Both the position numbers and the translations under genes were made by a program. A DNA stretch of 64,000 nt from Gluconobacter sp. Dm-62 (GTDB lineage: Bacteria > Pseudomonadota > Alphaproteobacteria > Acetobacterales > Acetobacteraceae), in the NCBI RefSeq assembly GCF_018256155.1, contig NZ_JAERLY010000008.1, forward strand, positions 1 through 64,000. The letters run 5' to 3'. Shown here piece by piece: positions 27,358 to 36,147 of this stretch (its first letter is position 1; every line of letters starts with the position of its first letter). Below the pieces are notes generated by a model. That model did not search any database, was not told the DNA's origin, and worked only from the letters and a program-made list of their open reading frames with translations.

Positions 27358-28830
27358 TCATGCAGCCGCTTCGGCGTCCTCGTCTTCGCTCTGGACGATC
27401 CGGGTATTCCCCGGCGTGGGACGGAAGCGCTTTTCGATCAGCGCCTCTTCAATATCCTCAAGCGAGGCTCCAGCCGTCTCCGGCACGAAGAAGAAGACGA
27501 AGATCACGGACGCCAGATTGACGAACGCATAGAACCACATCGTCCAGCTCAGCCCGATGGCTTCGGCCATACTCAGCGCCGTGCTGGTCACCAGCAGATC
27601 GGCGCCCCACAACGTTGCGGCATGAAGGGACGTTGCCTGCCCGCGCATCGACAGCGGGAACATTTCAGCCCCCAGCAGCCAGCCACAGACCTGGATCCCG
27701 CCGGAATTGAACATCATGAACAGCAGCAGGAACACCACAATCATATAGGCGCCGACGCTGCCCGGAGCCGGATGGCTCATGAACATCACGCCAAGCCCAA
27801 CCAGCGACAGCGCAGCCCCCGGCCCCATGATGAGCATCAGGCGACGACGGCCGATCCGGTCCACGAACATGCAGCCCAGGAACGTCATGATGCAGTAGAT
27901 CACCGCCACACCCAGTGACGCCAGAAGCGCCGACGACGTGCCGAAACCCGCATCATTCAGGAAGGTCGGCGTATAGTAGATCATCATTTCCAGACCGCCG
28001 CACTGCGTGAAGAACGCAACGCCAAGGGCAGCCACGAGCGCCGGGCGAACCCAGGGCTGGAACAGACCGCGCCAGCCACGGTTCTTCGGCTCGATCCCTT
28101 CCGCGTTCTCACGGATAGTCTGAACCTCGCGGCGGATGGCGCGCTTGGTCGTGCGGATCCGGCCGAGCTGGATGATGGCACTCTTCATGCCTTCGTTCTC
28201 AGCCGCCCAGCGCGGGCTCTTGGGCATGAAGAACATGGAAATGAACACGATACCGGCCGGAATGGCGGCAATCCCGACCATCGGACGCCAGCCCCAGTTC
28301 ACGCGCTCGGTAAAGCCAATGATATTGGCGATCAGAATGCCCAGACCGATGGCCACGTTGAACATCGTGACCAGTGTGCCACGACGCTCCTGCGGCGCCA
28401 GTTCGGAAATATACATCGGCACGACCTGCGTCGAACCACCGACCGCCAGTCCCAGCACAAAACGCGCGGCGATCAGGCTCCAGACATCCGGCGCAAAGGA
28501 ACAGGCCGTCGCCCCCACCACGAACAGACCACTCACCATACAGGTGGTGTTCCGCCGTCCGTATTTCTCCGACAGACCACCAGCAACAAAGGCACCAAAA
28601 ATTGCCCCCAGAAGAATGGCGGACGCGACACTCTCCTTCATGGTGGCATTCAGGTGAAAATCATCACCGATCAGCGGCAGCGTTCCGGAGATGATGCCCG
28701 TGTCATAGCCGTAGAGGCCGCCGCAGATTGCGGCGACCACAGCGGCCAGAATCAGCATCAGCTTGGCATTGGGAGAAACTTCGATGGACGCGGGATCAAT
28801 ATGATCCCGTCCGGTTCGGACTGTTTTCAT
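27358..28830 (-). CDS. Sugar:proton symporter, MFS sugar porter family
   Basis: 490 residues from ATG 28830 (MKTVRTGRDHIDP), which has GGAA 6-9 bases upstream. ATG 28842 is an alternative. Twelve predicted helices carry sugar-porter signatures: GYDTGIISGTLPLI in helix 1, LSEKYGRRNT between helices 2 and 3, PKSPRWAAE after helix 6, FVDRIGRRRLML between 8 and 9, and VPETAGASLEDIE after helix 12. These match GalP/XylE-type transporters for hexoses or pentoses. A partly palindromic site lies directly upstream at 28844-28860. The sugar cannot be deduced. Confidence 0.9.
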   Translation of the reverse strand: MKTVRTGRDHIDPASIEVSPNAKLMLILAAVVAAICGGLYGYDTGIISGTLPLIGDDFHLNATMKESVASAILLGAIFGAFVAGGLSEKYGRRNTTCMVSGLFVVGATACSFAPDVWSLIAARFVLGLAVGGSTQVVPMYISELAPQERRGTLVTMFNVAIGLGILIANIIGFTERVNWGWRPMVGIAAIPAGIVFISMFFMPKSPRWAAENEGMKSAIIQLGRIRTTKRAIRREVQTIRENAEGIEPKNRGWRGLFQPWVRPALVAALGVAFFTQCGGLEMMIYYTPTFLNDAGFGTSSALLASLGVAVIYCIMTFLGCMFVDRIGRRRLMLIMGPGAALSLVGLGVMFMSHPAPGSVGAYMIVVFLLLFMMFNSGGIQVCGWLLGAEMFPLSMRGQATSLHAATLWGADLLVTSTALSMAEAIGLSWTMWFYAFVNLASVIFVFFFVPETAGASLEDIEEALIEKRFRPTPGNTRIVQSEDEDAEAAA

Positions 28831-28843
28831 ATCGTTTTCCATA

Positions 28844-28860
28844 GTGAGATAACATATCAC
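28844..28860. promoter_or_regulatory. Imperfect palindrome at the start of the sugar porter gene
   Basis: GTGAGATAACATATCAC has perfect GTGA/TCAC ends and partial symmetry within (12 of 17 positions). It directly abuts the alternative ATG at 28842, a position suited to an operator. The bound factor is unknown. Confidence 0.3.
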
Positions 28861-28962
28861 AAAACGGATGGTTTTTCAGGCTTGGGAGAAAACAGCCATA
28901 AAACACTCTCAAAATACAATCATGATTGACTATCGCGTCCCAAAACCGTCAGGATACACTCC

Positions 28963-29091
28963 ATGCAGACACCTGATACAACCCGCGACATTCCAGTCAT
29001 TACCCTGAAAGCGCTGATCATCATGCACGTGATGCTTGTCGCGTTCATTCTGCTGATTCATTTTAAACTGTCTGGCCTCACGGACTTCTGA
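28963..29091 (+). CDS. Possible 42-residue single-pass membrane peptide
   Basis: ATG 28963 is preceded by AGGA at a good distance and opens a frame that ends at 29089-29091. The peptide begins MQTPDTTRDIPVITLKAL and has one strongly hydrophobic stretch (IIMHVMLVAFILLIHF), then a short polar tail. It overlaps the znuB stop tail-to-tail by 14 bases. The ribosome-binding site and hydrophobic core argue for a real gene. The small size and lack of a known family argue against it. Confidence 0.42.
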   Translation: MQTPDTTRDIPVITLKALIIMHVMLVAFILLIHFKLSGLTDF

Positions 29092-29884
29092 AGCGCCGCC
29101 ACAGATCAGCCAGCGCATAGGACAGGGCTGCCCCAAGCCCGATCCAGAACGGAACAGGCGCGTCCGTCACCCAGGACAGCATCAGTCCACCCCATGACAG
29201 CGCGAGCGCCAGCCCAACCGAAACGGCAATTCCCGCCAGCGGTCCCAGACCGAGCTTCAGCGCCGTCGCAGCCGGCCCGATCATCAGGCTGAACGCCAGA
29301 AGTGCCCCGGCCACTTCCGCACAAGCTGCACAGGCCAGCGCGGCCACCGCCATAAACACCACCGAGACCAGACGCGCCGGAACACCCCGCGCCCGCGCCA
29401 CTTCGGGCGCCAGACTGGCAAACAGCAGCGGACGTCCCAGAAACGCCAGCAGCGCCAGACACAGCACAGCCACGCCGCACAGCGCCTCCAGCGTCGGCAC
29501 ATCAATCCCGAGCACATCGCCAAACAAAAGCGTCGTCGCGAGGCTGGAACCCCGGTTGCTCATATGCAGGAACCAGGCTCCAAGCCCCAGACTGGCCGCC
29601 AGAACAAGCCCGATCGTGCTGTCCCGCTGGGCCGGAACGCCCCGCTCCCCTTCGCGCTCGGCCCCGATGGCAAACCCGGCCATCAGACTGAACACCACCA
29701 TCCCCGACAGCGGCGGAAAGCCGAGCCACACCGCCCCGGCCGCACCGCTGAACCCGATATGGGACAGCGCATGGGCCGCAAACGCCTGACGCCGCAGCAT
29801 CAGGAACCAGCCTACCGTCCCCGCCAGAAACGACACAACAGCCGCGCCCACAAAGGCATGGCGCATGAAATCAAACTCGAACAT
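29078..29884 (-). CDS. znuB: Zinc/manganese ABC transporter permease
   Basis: Membrane subunit of an ABC-3 type metal importer, 268 residues from ATG 29884 (MFEFDFMRHAF). The family helices and motifs are visible: RRQAFAAHALSHIGFSGAA (cytoplasmic loop contacting the ATPase), GDVLGID, and LAFSLMIGPAATALKL near the C-terminus. Start and stop overlap (14 bases with znuC) place it last in znuA-znuC-znuB. Zinc specificity is inferred from the operon and the Zur-like operator. Confidence 0.88.
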   Translation of the reverse strand: MFEFDFMRHAFVGAAVVSFLAGTVGWFLMLRRQAFAAHALSHIGFSGAAGAVWLGFPPLSGMVVFSLMAGFAIGAEREGERGVPAQRDSTIGLVLAASLGLGAWFLHMSNRGSSLATTLLFGDVLGIDVPTLEALCGVAVLCLALLAFLGRPLLFASLAPEVARARGVPARLVSVVFMAVAALACAACAEVAGALLAFSLMIGPAATALKLGLGPLAGIAVSVGLALALSWGGLMLSWVTDAPVPFWIGLGAALSYALADLWRRFRSP

Positions 29885-30560
29885 GCAGCCCCCCGTCCGC
29901 AAGCTGCACAACGCGCGTCACGGCCCCGGCCAGCGCCTCCGTCTCATGCGATGTCAGGACAATCCCGATCCCCAGACGCTCCGTCAGATCCATCAGCAGC
30001 CGCACCGTCTGTTCCTGCCCCGCGTGATCGAGCGCCGCCAGAGGCTCATCCAGCAGCAGCAGATCCGGAGTCCCCGCCAGAGCCTGCGCCAGACCCACCC
30101 GCTGACGCTCGCCGCCCGACAACAGTCCCAGCGGACGATGCGCAAACGCGGAAGCCCCCGTCAGCGCCAGAAGTCGGTCAGCTTCCTCCCGCCGGAACCG
30201 CAACCGCAGAGGCAGCCCCCAGCGCAGCCCGTCCACCGCCGCCCGGACATGACTGACCGCGGGCAGCAGCAGCGCCGCATCCGTCACGCTCTGGGGCATG
30301 TAACCGATATGCTGCCGGGCCTGCGCTGGCGGCAGACCATGCGTCATGATCTCGCCACTCTGGAGCGGAATCAGCCCCAGCATCGCCCGCAGCAACGTGG
30401 ACTTCCCGGCCCCGTTGCGCCCGGACAGAAGCGTCATCCCCGAAAGCGGCACAGCAAGAGACGCGTCGCGCAACACGCAGGTTGATCCCGCCGTGAGCGT
30501 CACGTCCCGCAGGACCAGCCCGCGCTCCGGCTGACAGCAGACCCGGTTATTTTCCGCCAT
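29871..30560 (-). CDS. znuC: Zinc/manganese ABC transporter ATPase
   Basis: 229 residues from ATG 30560 (MAENNRVCC), which overlaps znuA by 14 bases. The longer open frame upstream lies inside znuA. Walker A is SGRNGAGKSTLLRA, the Q-loop region is YMPQSV, the signature is LSGGERQRVGLAQAL, and Walker B is LLLLDEPLAALD with the H-loop in LTSHE. All ATPase motifs are intact. Confidence 0.92.
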   Translation of the reverse strand: MAENNRVCCQPERGLVLRDVTLTAGSTCVLRDASLAVPLSGMTLLSGRNGAGKSTLLRAMLGLIPLQSGEIMTHGLPPAQARQHIGYMPQSVTDAALLLPAVSHVRAAVDGLRWGLPLRLRFRREEADRLLALTGASAFAHRPLGLLSGGERQRVGLAQALAGTPDLLLLDEPLAALDHAGQEQTVRLLMDLTERLGIGIVLTSHETEALAGAVTRVVQLADGGLHVRV

Positions 30561-31422
30561 CACCCAGTGCCTGCTCCACCGTCTGAAGAATACCATGAAC
30601 CCAGCCCTGCCAGGACTGCCCCGGTGGCAACGTCTCGCCAATCGCCACAACAGGCAAGCCCACAGCCTGCGCCCGATCCACCAGCCGGTCGATCTGTGGC
30701 GAGTGAATGGCCGGGTTGGTAATCAGCATCCGGACGCGGCGTCCGTCAATCTGCGTATCAACCTGCGCCACATCGCGCGGTGACGGCTCGGCATGGTTCA
30801 TGATCGCCAGCGCAAAACTCTCATCCACAACAGTCAGCCCCGCATCCCGGAGCAGCATCTCACCCACCGGTTCGACAGCCTCCACCGGCACAGAAGCATG
30901 ACGCGCCTTCATTGCGGCCAGACTCCCCGTCACGCCATCCAGTTCTTTCAGAAACGCCGACAGTCGCTCCGCCACATCCGAAGCCGAAATCCCCGGCTGA
31001 TGCGACAGCATGTCTGCAAAGACATGCGCGACTTTCCCGACAGCCGCCGGATCAAGAAAAAGATGCGGATTATCGCCGGGCTGCCATCCCGCAATGGAGG
31101 CCACCACGATCCGCGACGAGGCAGAGCTCGTGAACGGAAGTGCCCAGTCGTCATACGTTGCGCCATTCACTACGGCGATGGTGGCTCCCGCCATGGCGCG
31201 GGCCATGGATGGGGAGGGTGTCAGGTCATGCGGGTCAATCCCCGGCGTCGCCAGAAGGGACTGCGTCTGAACATCCGCTCCGCCGATCTGCGCCGCCACA
31301 TCGCACCAGGCGGCTTCGACGCACACCACGCGCACCGGAGATCGGGAAGGCTCGGCCTGAGCGACAGCCACACTCCCTGAAATCAGTGCAGCCAGCAGAA
31401 AAGCCGGAAAAAAACGCATCAT
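30547..31422 (-). CDS. znuA: Zinc ABC transporter substrate-binding protein
   Basis: Periplasmic solute-binding protein of cluster A-I. ATG 31422 is preceded by GAGGAA (ATG 31419 is equally placed). A signal peptide (MMRFFPAFLLAALISGSVAVAQA) comes first. Metal-ligand segments typical of ZnuA are DPHDLTPSPSMARAM, DNPHLFLDPAAVGKVA and the late NHAEPSP histidine. The His-rich loop of many ZnuA proteins is absent. First gene of the operon, with a perfect palindrome 29 bases upstream. Confidence 0.87.
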   Translation of the reverse strand: MMRFFPAFLLAALISGSVAVAQAEPSRSPVRVVCVEAAWCDVAAQIGGADVQTQSLLATPGIDPHDLTPSPSMARAMAGATIAVVNGATYDDWALPFTSSASSRIVVASIAGWQPGDNPHLFLDPAAVGKVAHVFADMLSHQPGISASDVAERLSAFLKELDGVTGSLAAMKARHASVPVEAVEPVGEMLLRDAGLTVVDESFALAIMNHAEPSPRDVAQVDTQIDGRRVRMLITNPAIHSPQIDRLVDRAQAVGLPVVAIGETLPPGQSWQGWVHGILQTVEQALGDGGK

Positions 31423-31450
31423 GTTCCTCGGGGCAGGGGTCAAGGCTCAG

Positions 31451-31467
31451 GTGTTATAAAGTAACAC
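31451..31467. promoter_or_regulatory. Zur-like operator upstream of znuACB
   Basis: GTGTTATAAAGTAACAC is a perfect GTGTTA / TAACAC inverted repeat with a 5-base AT-rich centre. It lies 29 bases upstream of the znuA start. Fur-family Zur sites at znu promoters in Proteobacteria have this size and TGTTATA-type core, so zinc-responsive repression is likely. Confidence 0.65.
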
Positions 31468-31497
31468 ATCCGGCCTGACCATCCTCACCCGTGCCTC

Positions 31498-31905
31498 TTA
31501 TCCCTGACGCAGATAAAGCGCCGCCGCAGCAGCCACAACCCTGCGCTGGTAATCCCGATTGAGCGGCAGTGTGCGGGAATGATAATCCCCGATCGCCTTC
31601 ATCAGATTGCCATGCTCGTCATCCAGCGCCCTGCGCAGGATCATGGCGGCAGCCGCGATATTGAAACACGGCTCCAGCGCCAGACGCGCCGCCACCTGCG
31701 GCGCCGGCTGATGGATCATCGACGCGATCGGCAAAATCCAGCGCGAATTGATCTGCATGAGCCCGATATCGACCGAACCATCCGTATTAGTGCTGACATG
31801 CCCCATCACCCCGCCTTCGACCCGCTGGATCGCAGGGAGAATGCGCGGCGGCAGATGGTAATGCAAAGCCGAAGCCAGCATGCAGGCCAGCAGACTAGCA
31901 GCCAT
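31498..31905 (-). CDS. Lytic transglycosylase (SLT/VirB1-like)
   Basis: 135 residues, a minimal SLT domain. The catalytic Glu is in AIQRVEGG, followed by the DIGLMQINSRW motif and the EPCFNIAAAAMILRR helix. An N-terminal hydrophobic stretch (MAASLLACMLASALHY) may be a signal. Such enzymes cleave peptidoglycan glycan strands, often to make room for secretion or flagellar structures. It sits alone between znuA and ybaK, so the client machine is not indicated. Confidence 0.82.
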   Translation of the reverse strand: MAASLLACMLASALHYHLPPRILPAIQRVEGGVMGHVSTNTDGSVDIGLMQINSRWILPIASMIHQPAPQVAARLALEPCFNIAAAAMILRRALDDEHGNLMKAIGDYHSRTLPLNRDYQRRVVAAAAALYLRQG

Positions 31906-32012
31906 GGTTGCGGACGAAACACTGTTGAATCATGAGCCCAACCCTAGCATCGGACGCCCGCGCCTGCCATCCTGAACACCTCACGATGACCGCACAGGAC
32001 AGGAGGACAAGC

Positions 32013-32489
32013 GTGCAGGACACATCCGCGACCCTGACACTGGACGCGCTCGGCATTTCCTATGAACGCCATGTCTATGAGTATGACCCCTCGGCGGGAA
32101 AACTCGGCGTGGCCGCTGCCGCAGCACTCGGCCTGTCGCCGGACCACGTTCTCAAGACACTGATGGTCCAGATCGACGGCCGCCCCGCCTGCGTGGTGCT
32201 TCCCGCGGACCGCGAACTGGATTTTGCCCGCGTGGCACAGGCGTTCGGAGGCCGGAAAGCCAAGATGCTCTCCCGCCCCGACGCCGAACAGCGCACCGGC
32301 TACCGCATCGGCGGCGTCAGCCCCTTCGGACAACGCAGCGCCGTCCCCACGGCCTTCGAACAATGCGGCATGGACGGCACACCCGTCGTTATCAACGGCG
32401 GAAGTCAGGGGCTCCTGATCGAACTGTGTCCTCAGGATGCCCTGACCGCCACCAGCGGCCTCGTGGCCGATCTGGTCAAACCGCTTTAA
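32013..32489 (+). CDS. ybaK: Cys-tRNA(Pro)/Cys-tRNA(Cys) deacylase YbaK
   Basis: Editing protein that hydrolyses mis-charged Cys-tRNA(Pro). I place the start at GTG 32013 because a perfect AGGAGG lies 6 bases upstream, giving 158 residues (MQDTSATLTLDALG), the normal YbaK length. An open frame extends to ATG 31932. Family features are ALGLSPDHVLKTLMVQIDG, the catalytic-lysine segment GRKAKMLSRPDAEQRTGY, GGVSPFGQRSAVPT, and INGGSQGLLIELCPQDA. It converges on galE with a 4-base overlap of the ends. Confidence 0.92.
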   Translation: MQDTSATLTLDALGISYERHVYEYDPSAGKLGVAAAAALGLSPDHVLKTLMVQIDGRPACVVLPADRELDFARVAQAFGGRKAKMLSRPDAEQRTGYRIGGVSPFGQRSAVPTAFEQCGMDGTPVVINGGSQGLLIELCPQDALTATSGLVADLVKPL

Positions 32490-33475
32490 GCGACACCATA
32501 TCCGTCCGGATGGTCCACCCGCCAGTGCAGGGCCGTCTCGACGATATCATCAAGCTGACTGAACTGCGGGTCCCAGCCGGTTTCCTGACGAATCTGCGAA
32601 GAATCCGCCACCAGAACCGCCGGATCACCCCCACGGCGCGGCGCCCATTCCCAAGGCACTTTCCGGCCGCTGACGCGCTCGACACTCTGGACCACTTCCA
32701 GATTGGTAAAGCCCAGACCATTGCCCAGATTATACGTCACGGACCGCTCATCGAGCTGCCCCATGGCGCGGATATGCGCATCGGCCAGATCCGTCACATG
32801 GATATAATCGCGCACACAGGTGCCATCGCGGGTCGGATAATCGTTCCCGAACAGCTTCAGCCCGGCCCGACGACCCAGCGCCGCGTCGATCGTCAGCGGA
32901 ATGAGATGCGTCTCCGGCCGGTGATCCTCACCCAGACGTCCCTGCGCATCCGCACCCGCCGCATTGAAATAGCGCAGGCACGCGCTCTTCATACCGCAGA
33001 TCCGGTCCGCCCAGACCAGCGCACGCTCGATCAGATATTTGCTCTCGCCATAAGGCGATCCCGGATCAACCGGTGCATCCGCCGAAATCAGCGGCGGACG
33101 ATCATCGCCGCCAAACAGCGCCGCCGTCGAGGAGAATACGAAACGCTTCACGCCATGCCGCGTGCAGGCCTCAATCAGGTTCAGCGCCGTGATGTAGTTC
33201 CGACGCAGATAGAGGAAAGGCTGGCTCATGCTTTCGCCCACAAGCGACAGCGCCGCGAAATGCAGAACCGCATCCCACTGCCCCGAAGCCACCGCCCGGT
33301 CCGTCGCCTCCGCATCCGCCAGATCGACATGCAGGAACTCCGCGCCCTGCGGCACAGCCGCACGATGGCCAGTGCTCAGATTGTCGAGAACGACAACGTC
33401 ATGTCCAGCGTCCACCAGAGCCTGCGCAAGATGACTGCCGACAAACCCGGCCCCGCCCGTAACGAGATACTTCAC
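32486..33475 (-). CDS. galE: UDP-glucose 4-epimerase
   Basis: 329-residue extended SDR that interconverts UDP-glucose and UDP-galactose for polysaccharide synthesis. The NAD motif GGAGFVGSHLA is at the N-terminus, with VFSSTAALFG (catalytic Ser/Thr), PYGESKYLIE (Tyr-x3-Lys) and YFNAAGADAQGRLGEDH, which is specific to GalE-type enzymes. It ends 4 bases inside the convergent ybaK. It is well separated from the rml block but belongs to the same sugar-nucleotide metabolism. Confidence 0.94.
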   Translation of the reverse strand: MKYLVTGGAGFVGSHLAQALVDAGHDVVVLDNLSTGHRAAVPQGAEFLHVDLADAEATDRAVASGQWDAVLHFAALSLVGESMSQPFLYLRRNYITALNLIEACTRHGVKRFVFSSTAALFGGDDRPPLISADAPVDPGSPYGESKYLIERALVWADRICGMKSACLRYFNAAGADAQGRLGEDHRPETHLIPLTIDAALGRRAGLKLFGNDYPTRDGTCVRDYIHVTDLADAHIRAMGQLDERSVTYNLGNGLGFTNLEVVQSVERVSGRKVPWEWAPRRGGDPAVLVADSSQIRQETGWDPQFSQLDDIVETALHWRVDHPDGYGVA

Positions 33476-33553
33476 TGATCCAACCGTCCTTTTTCCAAAA
33501 ACATTCCAGCCTGCTCCGGCAGTGCCATAACAGGCCAGAACATCCTCCTCAGA

Positions 33554-33991
33554 TCACAGAAGATTCTGCGCGCGGTTGAGGATCATGCTGCACACTTTCT
33601 GCTTCATCTGGCCCTTAAGGCTCGACAGCGAAAGCGCATTGCTCCCCCCCGTCAGAAGCTGCCCCTGCTGACCAGCCGTATAATCACTGGAAGACGTGAC
33701 ACTCTGCTTGCCGGTCAGGCTGCTCAGTGCCGATGTCGCACCACTGCCGCTGAGATAGTTATTCTGCACACAGTAGCTCAACACACCGGCAACATTCCCC
33801 GTGCTGGCGGAGGACACGTTCGGCAGCATGCTGCTCATCACACCCGAACCGCCGGTCATGCCACTCATGCCCGACATGCCGCTCATGGCATTGCCCGCAC
33901 TGCCAACACCGGGGATGGACTGGGCATGAGCCGAAGACACAACCAGACCAACTGCTGCAAGAACCGCAAATACACCGTTTGAGTAACGCAC
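33554..33991 (-). CDS. DUF2501-like secreted protein
   Basis: 145 residues with a signal peptide (cleavage after SSAHA, near residue 23). The mature protein starts with a low-complexity Gly/Ser/Met run (MSGMSGMSGMTGG). The C-terminal half, NVAGVLSYCVQNNYLSG...MKQKVCSMILNRAQNLL, with two cysteines matches the DUF2501 (YjjA-like) pattern of periplasmic proteins of unknown function. It appears monocistronic. Confidence 0.75.
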   Translation of the reverse strand: MRYSNGVFAVLAAVGLVVSSAHAQSIPGVGSAGNAMSGMSGMSGMTGGSGVMSSMLPNVSSASTGNVAGVLSYCVQNNYLSGSGATSALSSLTGKQSVTSSSDYTAGQQGQLLTGGSNALSLSSLKGQMKQKVCSMILNRAQNLL

Positions 33992-34112
33992 TGTATTTCT
34001 CCTTCAGAGAATGTTCAGGCAGCACCTGTCAGAAGTTGAAAACCGTCGCTGCCAGAGTCACGCTAACATAGCTGGGCAGCAGGTCCACCCCAGGTCACTT
34101 CCCCGGGTCACT

Positions 34113-35267
34113 TCAACAGAATTCCCGGGCTGCCCCATAAATATGATAGAGCGAGCTGGCTGGCACATCAGAAACAGCGGCCTTTCCTGACGCATCGAAA
34201 CGGTCGACCCACAGGGCACTCCCTTGATCAGGAATGAACGTTTCAAAGAAATGATCGCTCAGGCCCCGAAGAATGTCCGGCCTCTCGTTCCGGCAGATCA
34301 GCAGACGACACAGCTCGGTCTGCGGCCAGATCCGCGTCGCATTTTCCAGCACCCGCCCGTCATCGAGAATGGCATCCCGCACCACGGATCCCATCACTCC
34401 ATAACGCATCCCGAACGCGAACAGCCCTTCCGCAGCCTGCCCGATCACCCCGGCATTCTTCGCCGCAGTGTTCAGGCGCAGATAGTCCCCAAACAGCCAG
34501 GACCATTCAAAAAGATGCCCCGGCTCCACACGGTTTTCTCCTGACGGAGCCGATGGTCGCCAGTCTGTCACGAAATCTTCAAGCAACGCCCCCGAACCGG
34601 ACTGGATCAGCCTGTCCAGTGCAAGCCGCACCAGTGCCGTCGCCTCGTCCAGATAGAAACTGTCCCCCGATACTTCAAACAGCACAAGAAACGCTTCAAG
34701 CAGATGCATATGCGGGTTCTGATGCCGCACCTGCCCCGTCAGCGGAACTTCATCCAGAAAACCACCATGCTCGGCCCGGAAGATCTCGTGAAGTTCCAGC
34801 ACAGTCTGCCGCGCAACAGACAGAAAATGGGGATTGCCGCTCAACCGGTATGCCCAGCCATAGGCATAAAGAATGAAAGCGTGCGCATACAGATCCCGCT
34901 TCGTCCCGACCGGTGATCCATCCGGCGCCACGGAGAAGATCCATCCAGCCTGTCCGTCCCGATGCCGGTAAAGCCGTTCGACTTCTTCCACACACATCAG
35001 CGCCTGCGTGGACGCATCATGCAGCCCATCCAGCGCGGCACGACAGAATGTCGAGATCTGCCGCGCCTGCACCATCAAACGCGACGCCGGCAGGACCAGG
35101 GGTTCTCCGGAAAGTGTCAGTCGTTCATGATAAAGCCGCCGGCCGCGATCAAACCCGACGCCACTCCATTCCGGCAACACCGTCCGCGTCAGCCAGCCAC
35201 TCCAGAGCGCCTTCTGGTCAGCATCCATGATGGTGGGCAAGGGGGCGTGTCGCGTTCCGATCTGCAT
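34113..35267 (-). CDS. AGE-family epimerase/isomerase (mannose isomerase or N-acylglucosamine 2-epimerase type)
   Basis: 384 residues from ATG 35267 (MQIGTRHAP). ATG 35228 (MDADQKALW) is an alternative. The open frame runs further upstream only because it reads through tRNA-Ala. The (alpha/alpha)6-barrel family is shown by repeated helix pairs and the segments RDLYAHAFILYAYGWAYRLSG, HQNPHMHLLEAFLVLFE, EPGHLFEWSWLFGDY and TRIWPQTELCRLLI. The His and Arg residues in these lie at positions used for catalysis in the family. It likely interconverts free or N-acyl hexoses at C2 (for example mannose/fructose). The exact substrate is not readable. Confidence 0.86.
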   Translation of the reverse strand: MQIGTRHAPLPTIMDADQKALWSGWLTRTVLPEWSGVGFDRGRRLYHERLTLSGEPLVLPASRLMVQARQISTFCRAALDGLHDASTQALMCVEEVERLYRHRDGQAGWIFSVAPDGSPVGTKRDLYAHAFILYAYGWAYRLSGNPHFLSVARQTVLELHEIFRAEHGGFLDEVPLTGQVRHQNPHMHLLEAFLVLFEVSGDSFYLDEATALVRLALDRLIQSGSGALLEDFVTDWRPSAPSGENRVEPGHLFEWSWLFGDYLRLNTAAKNAGVIGQAAEGLFAFGMRYGVMGSVVRDAILDDGRVLENATRIWPQTELCRLLICRNERPDILRGLSDHFFETFIPDQGSALWVDRFDASGKAAVSDVPASSLYHIYGAAREFC

Positions 35268-35367
35268 CCGACTGCCGTATGAGAGCTGAACGCCCGCGTC
35301 AACAGATCGGGAGCTGCCACAACAGAACCGAAACAGAAATTTCAAATTTTCAGGAATAAAGGGAAAC

Positions 35368-35443
35368 TGGTGGAGCCAATCGGGATCGAACCGACGACCT
35401 CCTGAATGCCATTCAGGCGCTCTCCCAACTGAGCTATGGCCCC
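35368..35443 (-). tRNA. tRNA-Ala (GGC anticodon)
   Basis: A 76-base cloverleaf with encoded CCA on the minus strand. Acceptor GGGGCCA pairs with TGGCTCC and includes the G3-U70 wobble pair that defines alanine identity. The anticodon stem CCTGA/TCAGG encloses ATGGCAT (anticodon GGC), and the T loop is TTCGATC. Confidence 0.97.
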
Positions 35444-35535
35444 ACATGTTTCATCTGCGGCCCCTTTGGGACGGAGCCGGATGAGCGCGGTATATCGTCA
35501 TGATTTCGCCCTGACAAGCCTGAAAAACAGATTTT

Positions 35536-36147
35536 TTAGGCCGCAATTGCTCCCAGGACCCGCAGTTCCTCCAGCAGAGGAAGTAGTGGCAGCCCCATCA
35601 CGGCATCCTGCGCGCCTTCCACAGCCGAAAAAAGCTGTATCCCCGGCCCTTCAAGCCGATACGCCCCCACACAGGACAGGATCGCCGCCCCCTCCCGCTC
35701 CAGATAAGCCTGAAGAAATGCCTCCGAAAAATCCCGCATGGTCAGATGCGGCGACGCCAGATACTCCCAAACCTTCTCGCCCCCATTATAGAGAACGACA
35801 GCCGTGCGCAGGACATGCGTCTGCCCCCGCAGTCGACGCAGATGCTCCGCCGCCTCGTCCACGGAGCCCGGCTTGGCAAATGCCACCCCGTCCAGATCAA
35901 GGATCTGGTCCGCCGCCACCGTCAGATCATTGAAGCCCACATCCCGTGTCGCGAGATTGGCTTTTGCATCCGCCAGAGCGATCGCCGTTTGAGAAAGCGT
36001 ATGTCCCTGCGCCTTGCAGGATCGCCGAAGCGCCTCCTCATCAAGATCGACCGGTCTGGCCCGCACCGTAAGACCCGCATTTTCGAGCAGCATGCGCCGG
36101 GCCGAAGAGCCGCTGGCAAGAATCAGGGAAGTACTGAAAGACATCAT
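35536..36147 (-). CDS. maf: Maf-family nucleoside triphosphate pyrophosphatase
   Basis: 203 residues. The Maf fold is marked by LILASGSSARRMLLENAG at the N-terminus, the VAADQILDLDGVAFAKP segment containing the catalytic Asp, and GAYRLEGPGIQLFSAVEGAQDAVMGLPLLPL at the C-terminus. These house-cleaning enzymes hydrolyse modified or non-canonical nucleotides. In several Alphaproteobacteria maf lies close to hemE across the replication origin. Here it is divergent from hemE across the GTAC-rich gap, and its first codons already hold a GTAC. Confidence 0.92.
   Translation of the reverse strand: MMSFSTSLILASGSSARRMLLENAGLTVRARPVDLDEEALRRSCKAQGHTLSQTAIALADAKANLATRDVGFNDLTVAADQILDLDGVAFAKPGSVDEAAEHLRRLRGQTHVLRTAVVLYNGGEKVWEYLASPHLTMRDFSEAFLQAYLEREGAAILSCVGAYRLEGPGIQLFSAVEGAQDAVMGLPLLPLLEELRVLGAIAA

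Noticed and set aside
35268-35447. N-terminal 60-codon extension of the AGE epimerase frame
   Set aside because: It reads through tRNA-Ala (residues SSVGRAPEWHSGGRRFDPDW are a familiar tRNA translation). The start is placed at 35267.
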